A stretch of DNA of 33,778 bases from Pelagibacteraceae bacterium AG-426-L23 (GCA_003213115.1 QCNU01000005.1:1-33778), one strand, 5' to 3'. Shown: positions 1-12,253, counted from the first letter of the stretch. The notes: generated by a model not told the origin, from the letters alone. Program-made: numbers and translations.

Positions 1-692
<692 letters not shown>

Positions 693-734
693 CCCAATCT
701 GATCAAAAAAATAAACTGATTTATACATAAGTAT

Positions 735-762
735 TTGCATATTCACGTTTTGCTTGTAATAT
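735..762 (+). promoter_or_regulatory. Candidate sigma-70 promoter for leuA
   Basis: TTGCAT (735-740), a 16-nt spacer and TAATAT (757-762), preceded by TG. This would start transcription near 769, only a few bases before the ATG at 776. A 10-bp direct repeat, TGCATATTCA (736-745 and 762-771), overlaps both boxes and could be an operator or chance. Seen by eye only. Confidence 0.35.
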
Positions 763-775
763 GCATATTCAATAT

Positions 776-3401
<2,626 letters not shown>

Positions 3402-3419
3402 TTTTTTGATTAAGTTTAA

Positions 3420-4274
3420 ATGTCTGCGAGTAGAGAAGATTTTGGTATAGCGATACGATCTGCCCTATTAAAAAAAGGGGCTAGACAAAAATTTTCTTTA
3501 TTCTTTCTTATAATCATTTCTTTTTTAATTTTTTTTCTAGACTCTATAAAATTTACAGCGGTGGATATAACTAGAAGTTTTTTAAGAGATGGAATTTATA
3601 GAGCTTCATCAATTGCATCGTCACCAATACGTTTTGCTAAATACTCTGGTGATAAAATTAAACTACACTTTTCAATTTATGATGAAAATAAAATTCTCAA
3701 AGAAGAATTAAATAGACTTAAAAATAAAGATTTTGATTTTGAGTTTCTTAGTTCTAAAAATCGCGACCTACAAAAATTGATTGAAACTGACGCAGAAATA
3801 GTAGAGGAAACAGTTTTAGCAAAAGTTTTATTGGATAAAGACAGCCCATTTTTAAAATCTATAATAATCAACAAAGGTAAAAATTCACAAATAAAAAAAG
3901 GTATGCCAGTGGTAGATGGCAATTATCTTGTCGGGAAAACAGTAGAAGTAAACTACCTGTCTTCAAGAGTTTTATTACTTAATGATTTAAATAGCAGAAT
4001 ACCTGTCACATTAGAGCCAGATGCTACCCAAGCAATATTAGTGGGCAATGCTGAAAAAAATCCAGTTTTAGAGTATCTACCAGAATTTTTTGAAGTTGAA
4101 GAAGGAAAAACTGTTTTCACCTCAGGTAAAGATGGCATATTTCCTGCTGGGATACCAGTAGGTAAAATTTTTCTTGAAGAAAATATAGCAAAAGTAAAAT
4201 TATTTTCAGATCCAAATCAAATTTCTTTTTTAAATATTGTTTTAACAAATACAGATGAGGTAGAAAGCTTTTAA
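3420..4274 (+). CDS. mreC: Rod-shape-determining protein MreC
   Basis: Bitopic inner-membrane protein with a periplasmic body that bridges MreB/MreD to PBP2. It is 284 residues. A charged N-terminus is followed by one hydrophobic segment at about 24-42, a coiled-coil region (about 80-120, rich in E, K, L and N), and then the beta-rich MreC domain with a recognisable stretch VDGNYLVGKTVEV. The start is 18 bases after mreB, and the stop directly abuts the mreD ATG (TAA-ATG). The order mreB-mreC-mreD is the classic one, which makes the call firm despite weak sequence conservation. Confidence 0.93.
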   Translation: MSASREDFGIAIRSALLKKGARQKFSLFFLIIISFLIFFLDSIKFTAVDITRSFLRDGIYRASSIASSPIRFAKYSGDKIKLHFSIYDENKILKEELNRLKNKDFDFEFLSSKNRDLQKLIETDAEIVEETVLAKVLLDKDSPFLKSIIINKGKNSQIKKGMPVVDGNYLVGKTVEVNYLSSRVLLLNDLNSRIPVTLEPDATQAILVGNAEKNPVLEYLPEFFEVEEGKTVFTSGKDGIFPAGIPVGKIFLEENIAKVKLFSDPNQISFLNIVLTNTDEVESF

Positions 4275-4793
4275 ATGGCGATACTATATAAAAACTTAAA
4301 ACTGAAAACTTTATCTTTAGGGCCGTTAATATTGTTATATTTTTTATCAGTAACTGAAATAGACACCCAATTCTCAAACTATTTTGAAATCTTGTCATTC
4401 AATTTACAACTGATAATAGTTTATTATTGGGTAATGAAAGATCCTAGCATATTAGGTAATGGACATATATTTTTTGCAGGAATCATTAATGATGTAATTA
4501 TGGGTCTCCCTATGGGACTGAGTGCTTTGGGTTATTTAATTACCGCATTGGTAGCGATGTATATAAGAAGTGTAACTGTAAAAATGACGTTTTTTACAGA
4601 CTGGTTTACTTTTATTTTAGCAATCTTTTTTTCTCAATTTATAAACTTAATTTTAATATCAAATTTTTCTGATTTAAATATTTCGTATTCTGTTATATTT
4701 TATAACTCTCTTTTTACATTCATCTTTTACCCAATATTTTGGGTATTATTCAATCCTTACTTAACTATAATTTCCAGATTTAATAATGATTAA
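4275..4793 (+). CDS. mreD: Rod-shape-determining protein MreD
   Basis: Small integral membrane protein of the elongation complex, partner of MreC. It is 172 residues and almost entirely hydrophobic, with about five predicted membrane segments. The conserved feature is the central GHIFFAGIINDVIMGLPMG region, typical of MreD (a FAGLLxDxxxGxxxG type motif). It directly abuts the mreC stop, and its last 8 bases overlap the start of the PBP2 gene. The identification rests on position plus this motif, because MreD sequences diverge strongly. Confidence 0.9.
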   Translation: MAILYKNLKLKTLSLGPLILLYFLSVTEIDTQFSNYFEILSFNLQLIIVYYWVMKDPSILGNGHIFFAGIINDVIMGLPMGLSALGYLITALVAMYIRSVTVKMTFFTDWFTFILAIFFSQFINLILISNFSDLNISYSVIFYNSLFTFIFYPIFWVLFNPYLTIISRFNND

Positions 4794-6726
4794 TTTTACT
4801 GAAGGAACAGTCAATAAATCTAAACTTATAAGTAGACGAATGTTTACTTTAACAGTAGCTAAATTTATTATTTTCGGAGGGATTTTTGGCAGGTTAGTAT
4901 CTTTACAAATCAATGAGTCTAAAAAATATAGAACTTTATCTGACAAAAATAGGTTTAGAGAATGGAGACTTGCTCCTCAAAGGGGAGTTATTAAAGATTA
5001 TTTTGATAACGAGATAGCCTCTAATAAGAGAGTTTATCAACTTCATATAACTCCAGAAAATGCATCTAATATTGAAGGATTATTTTTCAGAATTCAAAAC
5101 ATTTTAAATTTATCGAACGAGAGAGTCTTCTCATTAAAAAGAAAAATGGCTAAACAAAAACCATGGGAACCAATAATTGTTTCAGATAATTTAACCTGGT
5201 CGGAGTTTTCTAGGATAAATTTATTTTTACATGAATTACAAGGAGTTGAAGCTGTAGTTTCAGTAGCCAGAATTTATCCATACAAGTCTACTTCCCACTT
5301 AATTGGCTACGTTTCCCAAGCTAGTGCAAAGGATTTACAAAAAAAAGAATACCTAAGAAATATGTCTGTTCCTGGTATTTCAGTTGGAAAAACAGGACTA
5401 GAACACAAACTAGATGAAAATATAATTGGTAAGGTTGGTTTTCAAAGATATGAAGTAAATGCATTTGGAAAAAGAATACGTCAAATAGATTTGGACAAAG
5501 GACAGGCAGGACAAAATTTCAAAACTACTCTTGATTTAGATGTTCAGGAGTTTGCTGCAAAAACTATTGAAAATTTAGCAGCATCTATATGTGTTATGGA
5601 TATCTATAATGGTGATGTTATTACAATGGTATCTTCACCTACTTATGATCCTAATGCATTTGTTCACGGGATTGATAAAAAGTCTTGGAAATATCTTCTA
5701 GATCATAGAGATAAGCCTCTAACTAATAAGTCAATAGCAGGATTGTATCCACCCGGATCAACTATTAAAACCATTGTTGCATTAAGCGCGCTAGAGAACG
5801 ATATAGCAAATACAAAGTCTAACGTTTATTGCAAGGGAGTAATAGATTTTTACGGGGAAAAATTTCATTGTTGGAAAAAAAAAGGACATGGGTCTATGAA
5901 CATGAGAGATGCTATTAAACAATCTTGTGATATTTATTTTTATGAAATAGCTAGAAAACTTGGTGTAGATAGATTATCTGAAACCGCTAAAAGTTTTGGT
6001 TTAGGTAGCAAAACTTTAGGAGGTTTTTTAGAGGAAAGATCTGGAGTAGTTCCTAATACAAAATGGAAAAAAAAATTTATTGGAAAAAATTGGTATTTAG
6101 GAGAAACGTTACACAGTGGTATTGGTCAAGGATACTTTTTAAGTACTCCTATGCAACTATGTTTAATGACTGCGCAATTAGCAAACGGAGGTTACAAAAT
6201 TAAGCCTCGAATAGTTATTGATCCTAATAAAAAAAATCAAGATAACTTAAAAGAATATATCGAATACAAAAATGCTAATCCTAATATTCCATTACCTGTT
6301 GATATTTTAGTTTCAAATTTTAATCTTGAACCACTATTTAGAAATCAAGAAAATATCAATTTTATAAAAGATGCTATGTTTGCTTCCACAAATGAACCAG
6401 GTGGAACTTCTTATAGGTCAAGATTAACAAAAAAAGAATTTAGGTTTGCTGGTAAGACTGGCTCCTCTCAAATTAAAAGATTTACTGAAGCGCAAAGAGA
6501 AGCTGAAGTTAAACAAACTGAACTAAAGTATTTGGATAGGGACCATGCTCTCTTTATAGCCTTTGCTCCTTATGACAACCCTAATTACGCTATAAGTGTA
6601 GTTGTTGAGCACGGTGGAACAGGAAGTAGTGCAGCTGCTCCTGTAGCAAAAAAAGTTATTCAAAAAGTTTTAGAGCGGCATGAGTTACGAATGATAAACA
6701 AAAGTAAATTGGGTGAGGAAATATAA
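4786..6726 (+). CDS. mrdA: Penicillin-binding protein 2 (elongation-specific peptidoglycan transpeptidase)
   Basis: Class B PBP that cross-links new peptidoglycan during side-wall growth, partner of the RodA polymerase. It is 646 residues. There is one N-terminal membrane anchor (about 20-40), then the PBP dimerisation/pedestal domain with RGVIKD (66-71), then the transpeptidase domain. The three active-site motifs are intact: SxxK as S325-T-I-K328 in YPPGSTIKT, SxN as S380-C-D382, and KTG at 557-559 (AGKTGSSQ). The middle motif reads SCD, as is usual in PBP2. The start overlaps mreD by 8 bases. The stop overlaps the rodA start by one base (TAATG), which suggests translational coupling. Confidence 0.96.
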   Translation: MINFTEGTVNKSKLISRRMFTLTVAKFIIFGGIFGRLVSLQINESKKYRTLSDKNRFREWRLAPQRGVIKDYFDNEIASNKRVYQLHITPENASNIEGLFFRIQNILNLSNERVFSLKRKMAKQKPWEPIIVSDNLTWSEFSRINLFLHELQGVEAVVSVARIYPYKSTSHLIGYVSQASAKDLQKKEYLRNMSVPGISVGKTGLEHKLDENIIGKVGFQRYEVNAFGKRIRQIDLDKGQAGQNFKTTLDLDVQEFAAKTIENLAASICVMDIYNGDVITMVSSPTYDPNAFVHGIDKKSWKYLLDHRDKPLTNKSIAGLYPPGSTIKTIVALSALENDIANTKSNVYCKGVIDFYGEKFHCWKKKGHGSMNMRDAIKQSCDIYFYEIARKLGVDRLSETAKSFGLGSKTLGGFLEERSGVVPNTKWKKKFIGKNWYLGETLHSGIGQGYFLSTPMQLCLMTAQLANGGYKIKPRIVIDPNKKNQDNLKEYIEYKNANPNIPLPVDILVSNFNLEPLFRNQENINFIKDAMFASTNEPGGTSYRSRLTKKEFRFAGKTGSSQIKRFTEAQREAEVKQTELKYLDRDHALFIAFAPYDNPNYAISVVVEHGGTGSSAAAPVAKKVIQKVLERHELRMINKSKLGEEI

Positions 6727-7850
6727 TGTTTACATCAAGGTCTATTCAATCAACACTAAGCTTTAGAGATAAAATCTTTTCTATAGATTACATTTTAGTT
6801 TTTTCAATTCTTATTTTAGGAGTTATCAGCATGTTTGCAATGTATTCTACTGACGGAGGTAGCTTTGCGTATCATACGAAAAGCCACATACTCAGGTTTT
6901 TTGTCTTTTTTTCTTTATTCATTATAATTTCTTTTTTTCCTATTAAATTTTGGTTTCAAAGTAGTTTAATTATCTATTTAGTTTTTTTCCTTTTATTAGT
7001 TGGAGTGAAATATTTTGGTTTAACTTCTTCAGGATCACAAAGATGGATAAATCTTTATGTTATCAATCTACAACCCTCAGAGTTGATGAAAATTGGATTA
7101 ATTCTATTTTTAGCGAAATATTATCACAGAATTCCAGTCAGTGATGTTAATAAATTTAGATTTTTATTTCTCCCAATTATATGTGTCACAGCCCCGGCAT
7201 TACTTGTCATCAGTCAACCAGATCTCGGAACAGCAATTTTAATTGTTGCAGGAGGAATAATAGTTGCTTGGCTTGCTGGAATTAAATTTAAGTTTTTTGC
7301 TTATATTTCAATTATTTTTTTAGCTTTAGCTCCAATAGCTATTTCTTTTTTAAAACCTTATCAAAAAGAGAGAATTTTAACTTTTTTAAATCCTGATAGA
7401 GATCCCTTAGGAGCGGGTTATCAGATAATTCAGTCAAAAATTGCTATTGGCTCTGGCGGCCTTTTTGGAAAAGGATTTCTTAATGGGTCACAAAGCTATC
7501 TAGATTTTTTACCTGAAAAACACACCGACTTTATTTTTACCCTTTTTTCTGAAGAATTTGGATTTTTTGGGTCAGTTTTTATTTTATTACTATATTCAGT
7601 GATTTTATCTAGAATTGTCAAAATTGGACATCAAACTAGAAGCAATTTTGGTAAGCTATATTGCTATGGTTTTGCAGGTGCTTTCTTTGTGTATGTGGTA
7701 GTTAACATGGGAATGGTTTTAGGATTACTACCTATAGTGGGAGCACCCCTACCAATAATGTCATACGGTGGTTCTTCAATGCTGGCGATAATGATGGGCC
7801 TAGGAATTGCGATGTCTTGTAAGATATATAAGGATGCACCGGTAAACTAA
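6726..7850 (+). CDS. rodA: Rod-shape-determining peptidoglycan polymerase RodA (SEDS family)
   Basis: Membrane glycan polymerase that uses lipid II, working with PBP2 and MreBCD. It is 374 residues with about ten hydrophobic segments. SEDS signatures are visible: LQPSELMKIGLILFLA near 120, ISQPDLGTA near 165, the FLPEKHTDFIFT periplasmic loop near 265, and the C-terminal GLLPIVGAPLPIMSYGGSS near 340. Length and motifs match RodA better than FtsW, and so does the position next to PBP2. A one-base overlap links it to mrdA. After it come about 80 bases without an obvious terminator before the bactofilin gene. Confidence 0.96.
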   Translation: MFTSRSIQSTLSFRDKIFSIDYILVFSILILGVISMFAMYSTDGGSFAYHTKSHILRFFVFFSLFIIISFFPIKFWFQSSLIIYLVFFLLLVGVKYFGLTSSGSQRWINLYVINLQPSELMKIGLILFLAKYYHRIPVSDVNKFRFLFLPIICVTAPALLVISQPDLGTAILIVAGGIIVAWLAGIKFKFFAYISIIFLALAPIAISFLKPYQKERILTFLNPDRDPLGAGYQIIQSKIAIGSGGLFGKGFLNGSQSYLDFLPEKHTDFIFTLFSEEFGFFGSVFILLLYSVILSRIVKIGHQTRSNFGKLYCYGFAGAFFVYVVVNMGMVLGLLPIVGAPLPIMSYGGSSMLAIMMGLGIAMSCKIYKDAPVN

Positions 7851-7933
7851 ATTCGACCTATTTTGGTTAAATTTTATCAAAATTAGTGCTTGTTAATAAA
7901 GACTTAAGATGGTTAAATTTAAATAATTATAAA

Positions 7934-8419
7934 ATGTTTGGATCAACTAAAAATAAAATATTTACAGAAAGAAAAGATACTGAGAGATCTTTAATCAGTG
8001 AAACTGTGAGTATAGACGGAACAGTAAACAGTTCAGGTGCTATTGATATTGCTGGATTGATTAAAGGTCCGGTTATTTCAAGCGAAGTAGTAATTAAAGA
8101 CACTGGTTCTATTTCAGGAACAGTAGAGGCAGACAGAGTAGAGGTACACGGACATCTAGACGGTAAAATTTCTGCATCAAATGTCGTTATAGGCAGCACA
8201 GGAGTTGTTAAGGGCGATATTGAATTTTCAAACAACCTTAGAACTGAAGATGGAGCAGATATAGAAGGATTTGTTAAGAAGAATTCTTCAGCAGGCAAGA
8301 AAGACTCAAAACCAGTGGGTGATTTTCTATTTTCAAGAGCAAGTAAAAAAGAAGAAAAGACTAAAAAAAACGGCAAACCTTCGAGTTCAGCAAATAAAGA
8401 ATCCGAATCACTGTTATAA
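7934..8419 (+). CDS. Bactofilin family cytoskeletal protein
   Basis: Bactofilins are self-polymerising beta-helix proteins that form membrane-associated scaffolds and affect local cell shape. With ATG at 7934 the protein is 161 residues. The N-terminal tail is followed by the beta-helix core (about 20-115), seen as regularly spaced short repeats: VSIDGTVNSSGAIDIAGLIKG, SISGTVEADRVEVHGHLDGKI, STGVVKGDIEF. A long, Lys/Ser-rich, disordered-looking tail closes it. A GTG at 7886 in the same frame would add 16 residues unlike any bactofilin start, so 7934 is preferred. A weak promoter candidate (TTGTTA at 7890, TTAAAT at 7913) would give a short leader. Its position after mreBCD-mrdA-rodA suggests a cell-shape role (inference). 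Confidence 0.88.
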   Translation: MFGSTKNKIFTERKDTERSLISETVSIDGTVNSSGAIDIAGLIKGPVISSEVVIKDTGSISGTVEADRVEVHGHLDGKISASNVVIGSTGVVKGDIEFSNNLRTEDGADIEGFVKKNSSAGKKDSKPVGDFLFSRASKKEEKTKKNGKPSSSANKESESLL

Positions 8420-8452
8420 TCTAACGCACTATTAATCAATTAAAGTATCAAA

Positions 8453-8458
8453 TATAAT
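8453..8458 (+). promoter_or_regulatory. Candidate -10 box upstream of the D-amino-acid-dehydrogenase-like gene
   Basis: A consensus TATAAT 18 bases before the ATG at 8476. The upstream TTAATC (8432-8437) is a poor -35 with a short 15-nt spacer. It is plausible because the gene begins a new functional set, but in A+T-rich DNA such boxes also arise by chance. Confidence 0.3.
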
Positions 8459-8475
8459 AAGTACAGAAATACTGT

Positions 8476-9720
8476 ATGACTTATAAATGTAAATCAGTTG
8501 GAATTATTGGAGCAGGTATTCAAGGGACCTGTATAGGTCTTCAATTAATTAAAAAAGGAATACCAGTAACTATTTTTGATAAAAATGATCCAGGGAAGAT
8601 GACCTCTTACGGCAATGCAGGTCATTTTTCTCCCTATGCAGTATTACAATTAAATAGACCAGATGTTTTATATGATGTTCCAAAGATGCTTTTCAGTTCT
8701 TATGGACCTTTGGCGTTAAAATGGAATTATATTCCTAAAATGATTCCTTGGATTTTTCGTTATCTAAAATCTTGCAATAAAAAATCTATGATGCATACAG
8801 CTAAATATATGCATCAGATTTTAAATTTATCAATGGATGCTTATGAAGAAATTTTTCAAGAAATTGATGTAACTAATTTGGTAGAAAGAAAAGGAATTAT
8901 TTATATTTGGACAAAAGATAATTTAAAAAGTAGAAAGTTAGAGATCAAAGTAAGAGATAAACTTGGTATAAAGCAAAAGCTTTTAACTCAAGACGAAATA
9001 TTAGATTTGGAGCCAAATTTAAATCGTGTTTTCCATGAAGGTATACTTTATGAAGACGCTATTCATGCAAGAGATCCTTACGGCATTACTACGAAGATAT
9101 TTGAGCAGTATATAAAAAGAGGTGGAAAATTTATTAAAGCGAAAGTAAAAAGTTTAAAACAAACAAATGAGACTGAAACCTTAATCAAAACTGACACAGA
9201 GGAATATAGATTTGAAAAATCTGTAATTGCGTGCGGAGCATTTTCTAAACTATTGACCGATCAGTTGAGCGAGCATATTCCCTTAGATACCGAGAGAGGT
9301 TATCATGTCCATTTTAAAAACATGGAACATTTAATAAAGCGCCCAGTAATTTTTTTGGATAGAGGTTTTGGTATGACGCCAATGAATCAAGGTCTTAGAG
9401 CTGTTGGAACAGTCGAACTTGGAGGTTTGAAGAATCCACCATCAAAAAAGAGAATTGATTATATAGTAAGATGCGCTCAAGAATTATTACCTCAATTAGG
9501 AAAACATGAAGACGAATGGTTAGGCTTTAGACCAACATTACCAGACTTTCTTCCAGTTATGGGCCCTTCTTTAAAAAATAAAAATATAATTTATGCTTTT
9601 GGTCACCATCATTTAGGGTGGACATTAGGAGCAATCACAGGCAAGATTATCTCTGGAATTGTAACGGAAGAAAAAACAAATTTAGATTTATCTCCTTACA
9701 GTTCTTCAAGATTTAATTAG
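8476..9720 (+). CDS. FAD-dependent oxidoreductase, D-amino acid dehydrogenase (DadA)-like
   Basis: Member of the DAO family. By family it would oxidatively deaminate a D-amino acid (or a related secondary amine) to the 2-oxo acid, passing electrons to the respiratory chain. It is 414 residues. The N-terminal dinucleotide fold reads VGIIGAGIQGTCIGLQL (about 8-24) and is followed by the DadA-like TSYGNAGHFSP (about 44-54). Near the C-terminus are GFRPTLPDFLPVMGP and the FAD-contacting GHHHLGWTLGA segment. DadA is usually about 415-435 residues. The substrate cannot be read from sequence, and hydroxyproline or other imino acids are possible. It is followed after 7 bases by an EamA transporter and then a 2-hydroxyacid dehydrogenase, suggesting one catabolic unit. 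Confidence 0.85.
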   Translation: MTYKCKSVGIIGAGIQGTCIGLQLIKKGIPVTIFDKNDPGKMTSYGNAGHFSPYAVLQLNRPDVLYDVPKMLFSSYGPLALKWNYIPKMIPWIFRYLKSCNKKSMMHTAKYMHQILNLSMDAYEEIFQEIDVTNLVERKGIIYIWTKDNLKSRKLEIKVRDKLGIKQKLLTQDEILDLEPNLNRVFHEGILYEDAIHARDPYGITTKIFEQYIKRGGKFIKAKVKSLKQTNETETLIKTDTEEYRFEKSVIACGAFSKLLTDQLSEHIPLDTERGYHVHFKNMEHLIKRPVIFLDRGFGMTPMNQGLRAVGTVELGGLKNPPSKKRIDYIVRCAQELLPQLGKHEDEWLGFRPTLPDFLPVMGPSLKNKNIIYAFGHHHLGWTLGAITGKIISGIVTEEKTNLDLSPYSSSRFN

Positions 9721-9727
9721 GAGTTTT

Positions 9728-10621
9728 TTGTCAAAAAATTATTTAGCTTATTTATTTCTAGTACTAGCAGCATTGTTTTGGTCAGGTAATTTTATTGTTG
9801 GAAAGTTCGCCACATTATTTGAAATTCCTCCACTAACCTTAAATGTTTTTAGATGGATTTCAGTTTGGTTTATATTAATACCTTTTACTTACAAAGAAAT
9901 TTACAAGAATTTACCTTATATTAAAAAAAATTGGCTTGTTATTAGTTTTATGGGAGTAATTACAATAAGTACTTTTAACTCTGTTGTTTATTTTGCACTA
10001 AATTATACTCAAGTAATAAATGCAGTTCTAATGTTAGCTGCTATTCCAGCAGCTACAATTGTGCTTTCGTCTTTAATGAAAATTGAAAAAACAAATATTT
10101 TTCAAATTCTTGGACTGTTGTTGTCAATTATAGGAATTGGATCAATCATTTCCAACGGCGATATTCAAAAAATTATTTCTTTAAGTTTTAACAAAGGTGA
10201 CTTATGGATGCTAGTTTGTGTAGTTACGTGGTCTCTTTATACTACTTTACTTAAAAAACATAAATTTAAATTTTCACAGTTTACTTTAATTCAGCTAATG
10301 GTTTCTGTTGGGATACTTTTTTTGATACCTCAATTTTTTTATGAAAAATCTATTGGTCTAGAACTAAATTTAAACGAAGCATTTTTTTTAATTCTTTTTT
10401 ATGTGGTTATGTTTCCGGCTATTGCTGCTTATTACTGCTGGCAAAAAGGTGTTCAGATAATCGGTCCGAATAGATCTACCATGTTTGTTCAATTGATGCC
10501 TTTATTCAGTGCAGTCATGGCGATCATAATCTTTAAAGAAAAATTTGAATTATACCATTTTACTGGAGCAATTTTTATACTAAGTGGTATTTATCTTTCT
10601 AATAGGAAAATAAATGATTAA
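9728..10621 (+). CDS. EamA/DMT-family transporter
   Basis: Inner-membrane transporter of the drug/metabolite superfamily, which usually exports amino acids or other metabolites. It is 297 residues with ten hydrophobic segments in two five-segment EamA repeats. Typical family sequence is seen at the start of the first repeat (ALFWSGNFIVGKFA, about 16-29) and in the second (GDLWMLVCVVTWSLYTTLLKK near 158). The start codon is TTG, supported by an AGGAG Shine-Dalgarno at 9719-9723, which overlaps the stop of the upstream gene. The last 8 bases overlap the next gene. The substrate is unknown. The neighbours suggest a D-amino acid, a 2-oxo acid or a 2-hydroxy acid (inference). Confidence 0.87.
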   Translation: MSKNYLAYLFLVLAALFWSGNFIVGKFATLFEIPPLTLNVFRWISVWFILIPFTYKEIYKNLPYIKKNWLVISFMGVITISTFNSVVYFALNYTQVINAVLMLAAIPAATIVLSSLMKIEKTNIFQILGLLLSIIGIGSIISNGDIQKIISLSFNKGDLWMLVCVVTWSLYTTLLKKHKFKFSQFTLIQLMVSVGILFLIPQFFYEKSIGLELNLNEAFFLILFYVVMFPAIAAYYCWQKGVQIIGPNRSTMFVQLMPLFSAVMAIIIFKEKFELYHFTGAIFILSGIYLSNRKIND

Positions 10622-11564
10622 AGTTGCAGTTTTAGATGATTATCAAGAAGTATTTCAACAAATAGTTGAAACAAAAAAATATAGTGGAAAATATAATTTT
10701 AAAGTTTTTAATGAACCATTTGAAAATGAAAGCGCAGCAATAGTTGCACTTGAAGACTTCGAAGCTCTTTTTATAATGCGAGAAAGAACACAAATATCAA
10801 AATCATTTATAAATTCCCTCCCGAAGTTAAGGTATATTATGACATCAGGTATGCGGAATAATGCCATTGATCTTGAAGCAGCGAAAAAAAATAAGATAAT
10901 TGTTTGTGGAACAGAAATTAATTCTAATCCTGCAGCAGAGATTACATGGGCTTTAATTTTAGGCTTGTTCAGAAACATGAAACAAGAAATTGATAATATG
11001 TTTCAAGGTTATTGGCAAACATCAATAGGCTTGGAATTAAAAGGTAAATTATTAGGCCTAATTGGACTTGGGAAGATAGGGACTCAAGTCGCAAAAATTG
11101 CGAAAGCATTTGGAATGGAGGTTTGTGCATGGAGTGAAAATTTAGATTTATCTCATGCTAATCAGATCGGAGTTTTACCAATGAGTAAAGAAGATTTATT
11201 AAAAACAGCTGATATTGTTTCAATTCACGTTGTGCTTGGAGATAGATATAAAAATTTAATTACAAAAAAAGAGTTAGAGATGATGAAAAAATCATCTTTT
11301 TTGATAAATACATCACGTGGTCAAATTATTAATGAAAATGATTTAATTGAAGCCCTTAAAGATGAAACAATTGCAGGCGTAGGCTTAGATGTTTATGACA
11401 AAGAACCTCTTCCCCAAGATCATAAATTAAGATTTCTTTCAAACGCTCTGTTATTGCCTCATATCGGCTACGTTACTGCTGAAAATTATTCAAAATTTTA
11501 TTTGCAAATGATAGAAAACCTTGAGGGATGCTTAGAAAATAAACCTTTAAGGTTAATTTCGTAG
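10614..11564 (+). CDS. D-isomer-specific 2-hydroxyacid dehydrogenase
   Basis: NAD(P)-dependent interconversion of a 2-oxo acid and a D-2-hydroxy acid, cytosolic. It is 316 residues, the normal length. There are two Rossmann-like domains. The nucleotide-binding motif GLGKIG is at 151-156 within the second. The catalytic triad Arg235 (NTSRGQIIN), Glu264 (YDKEPL) and His283 (LPHIGYV) is complete. The gene overlaps the EamA gene by 8 bases, so it is probably translated from the same mRNA. With a DadA-like oxidase upstream that would produce 2-oxo acids, a role in reducing or processing that product is plausible (inference). It could alternatively be a glyoxylate/hydroxypyruvate reductase or a SerA-like enzyme, though no ACT domain is present. 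Confidence 0.9.
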   Translation: MIKVAVLDDYQEVFQQIVETKKYSGKYNFKVFNEPFENESAAIVALEDFEALFIMRERTQISKSFINSLPKLRYIMTSGMRNNAIDLEAAKKNKIIVCGTEINSNPAAEITWALILGLFRNMKQEIDNMFQGYWQTSIGLELKGKLLGLIGLGKIGTQVAKIAKAFGMEVCAWSENLDLSHANQIGVLPMSKEDLLKTADIVSIHVVLGDRYKNLITKKELEMMKKSSFLINTSRGQIINENDLIEALKDETIAGVGLDVYDKEPLPQDHKLRFLSNALLLPHIGYVTAENYSKFYLQMIENLEGCLENKPLRLIS

Positions 11565-11571
11565 ATTTTTC

Positions 11572-11611
11572 TATTTAGATTCTTCCATTGTTATTTAGGC
11601 CCTTCCATTGT
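11572..11611 (+). repeat. Imperfect 20-bp tandem duplication
   Basis: Two adjacent 20-base units (11572-11591 and 11592-11611), each starting TATTTAG and ending CTTCCATTGT. They differ at three central positions (ATT versus GCC). They lie just after the hydroxyacid dehydrogenase stop, in the spacer before the first lipoprotein. No function is evident. Confidence 0.7.
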
Positions 11612-11708
11612 AGGTTGTATTAGATAAACTCATTATGACTGATTCGGTTTATTTTAAAATAAGCAGATTTATGCTTAAAGATTGAGGGGAATATAAAAAA
11701 AAGGGAGT

Positions 11709-12110
11709 ATGAAAAAAATATTTGGTCTTTTGATCACATTATTATTATTAAACGGTTGTGCTGAATCGGTTGCTTTACTCGGCACTTCAGCTGGCGGAGC
11801 ATCTAGCGGAAAAATGCTTCAATCTTCTGTAAATTCAGCAATAAGTTATGGAGTTAAAAAACAAACAGGGAAGACTCCTTTAGAGCACGCTCTTGCATAT
11901 GCAGAAGAAAAAAATCCTGAGAAAAAAGAGGAACCCTGCTTTTCTTTTATTCAAAAAACTAATTCAGCAGTTTGTTTAATTTTAAAAAAACAATTAAACT
12001 TAACCAAATCTAAAATTATAAACGAGAAAAAGAACCAGTCTTTAAAGGACCTCACTTCATCACTACAAACCAATATAAACAAAAATTCCAAAATTAAGTA
12101 TCTAGATTAA
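11709..12110 (+). CDS. Small predicted lipoprotein, paralogue 1
   Basis: Family not recognised. It is 133 residues. The N-terminus is a lipoprotein signal: MKK, a hydrophobic core, then lipobox LLNGC with the acylated Cys at 17. The mature part begins AESVALLG and continues through a Gly/Ser/Ala-rich stretch, a well-conserved block (NSAISYGVKKQTGKTPLEHA), and a Lys/Asn-rich C-terminus with two Cys in the region CFSFIQKTNSAVC. The next gene (12254) is a close paralogue: identical lipobox, shared block and the same Cys pair, but a longer tail. A GGGAG lies one base before the ATG, unusually close for a Shine-Dalgarno. The gene is probably exported to the periplasmic face of a membrane. Its role is unknown. 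Confidence 0.8.
   Translation: MKKIFGLLITLLLLNGCAESVALLGTSAGGASSGKMLQSSVNSAISYGVKKQTGKTPLEHALAYAEEKNPEKKEEPCFSFIQKTNSAVCLILKKQLNLTKSKIINEKKNQSLKDLTSSLQTNINKNSKIKYLD
11830..11926 (+). repeat. 97-bp block identical to 12375-12471 (copy 1)
   Basis: Every base matches the second copy 545 bases downstream. The match begins at TAAATTCAGC and ends in the A-run after CCTGAG. Flanking parts of the two genes differ at many synonymous sites, so identity stops abruptly at both ends. It encodes the shared NSAISYGV...NPEKK segment. Confidence 0.95.
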
Positions 12111-12253
12111 TCAATTTTAAAAGAAAACCTGAGGTAGAAAACTTAAGTTTTAACTATCATAAGTTGTGTTAATAAAAATTTAGATAATCACAATTAGCTT
12201 TTTTTTATAAAAGAAGCAGATATATAAAATCATTCAAAACATACCAATAAATT

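Noticed and set aside
761-775. Upstream ATG for leuA giving five extra residues
   Set aside because: It lies in the best -10 box and the extra residues HIQY are not expected for LeuA; the start at 776 is preferred.
7927-8439. 170-codon open frame on the minus strand across the bactofilin gene
   Set aside because: It is antisense to a gene with a clear beta-helix repeat pattern, its product has no domain or motif, and it arises from the regular codon pattern of the sense repeats.
12138-12151. 14-bp palindrome AAAACTTAAGTTTT between the lipoprotein genes
   Set aside because: Short A/T palindromes are common by chance here; there is no U-tract or paired site to give it a function.
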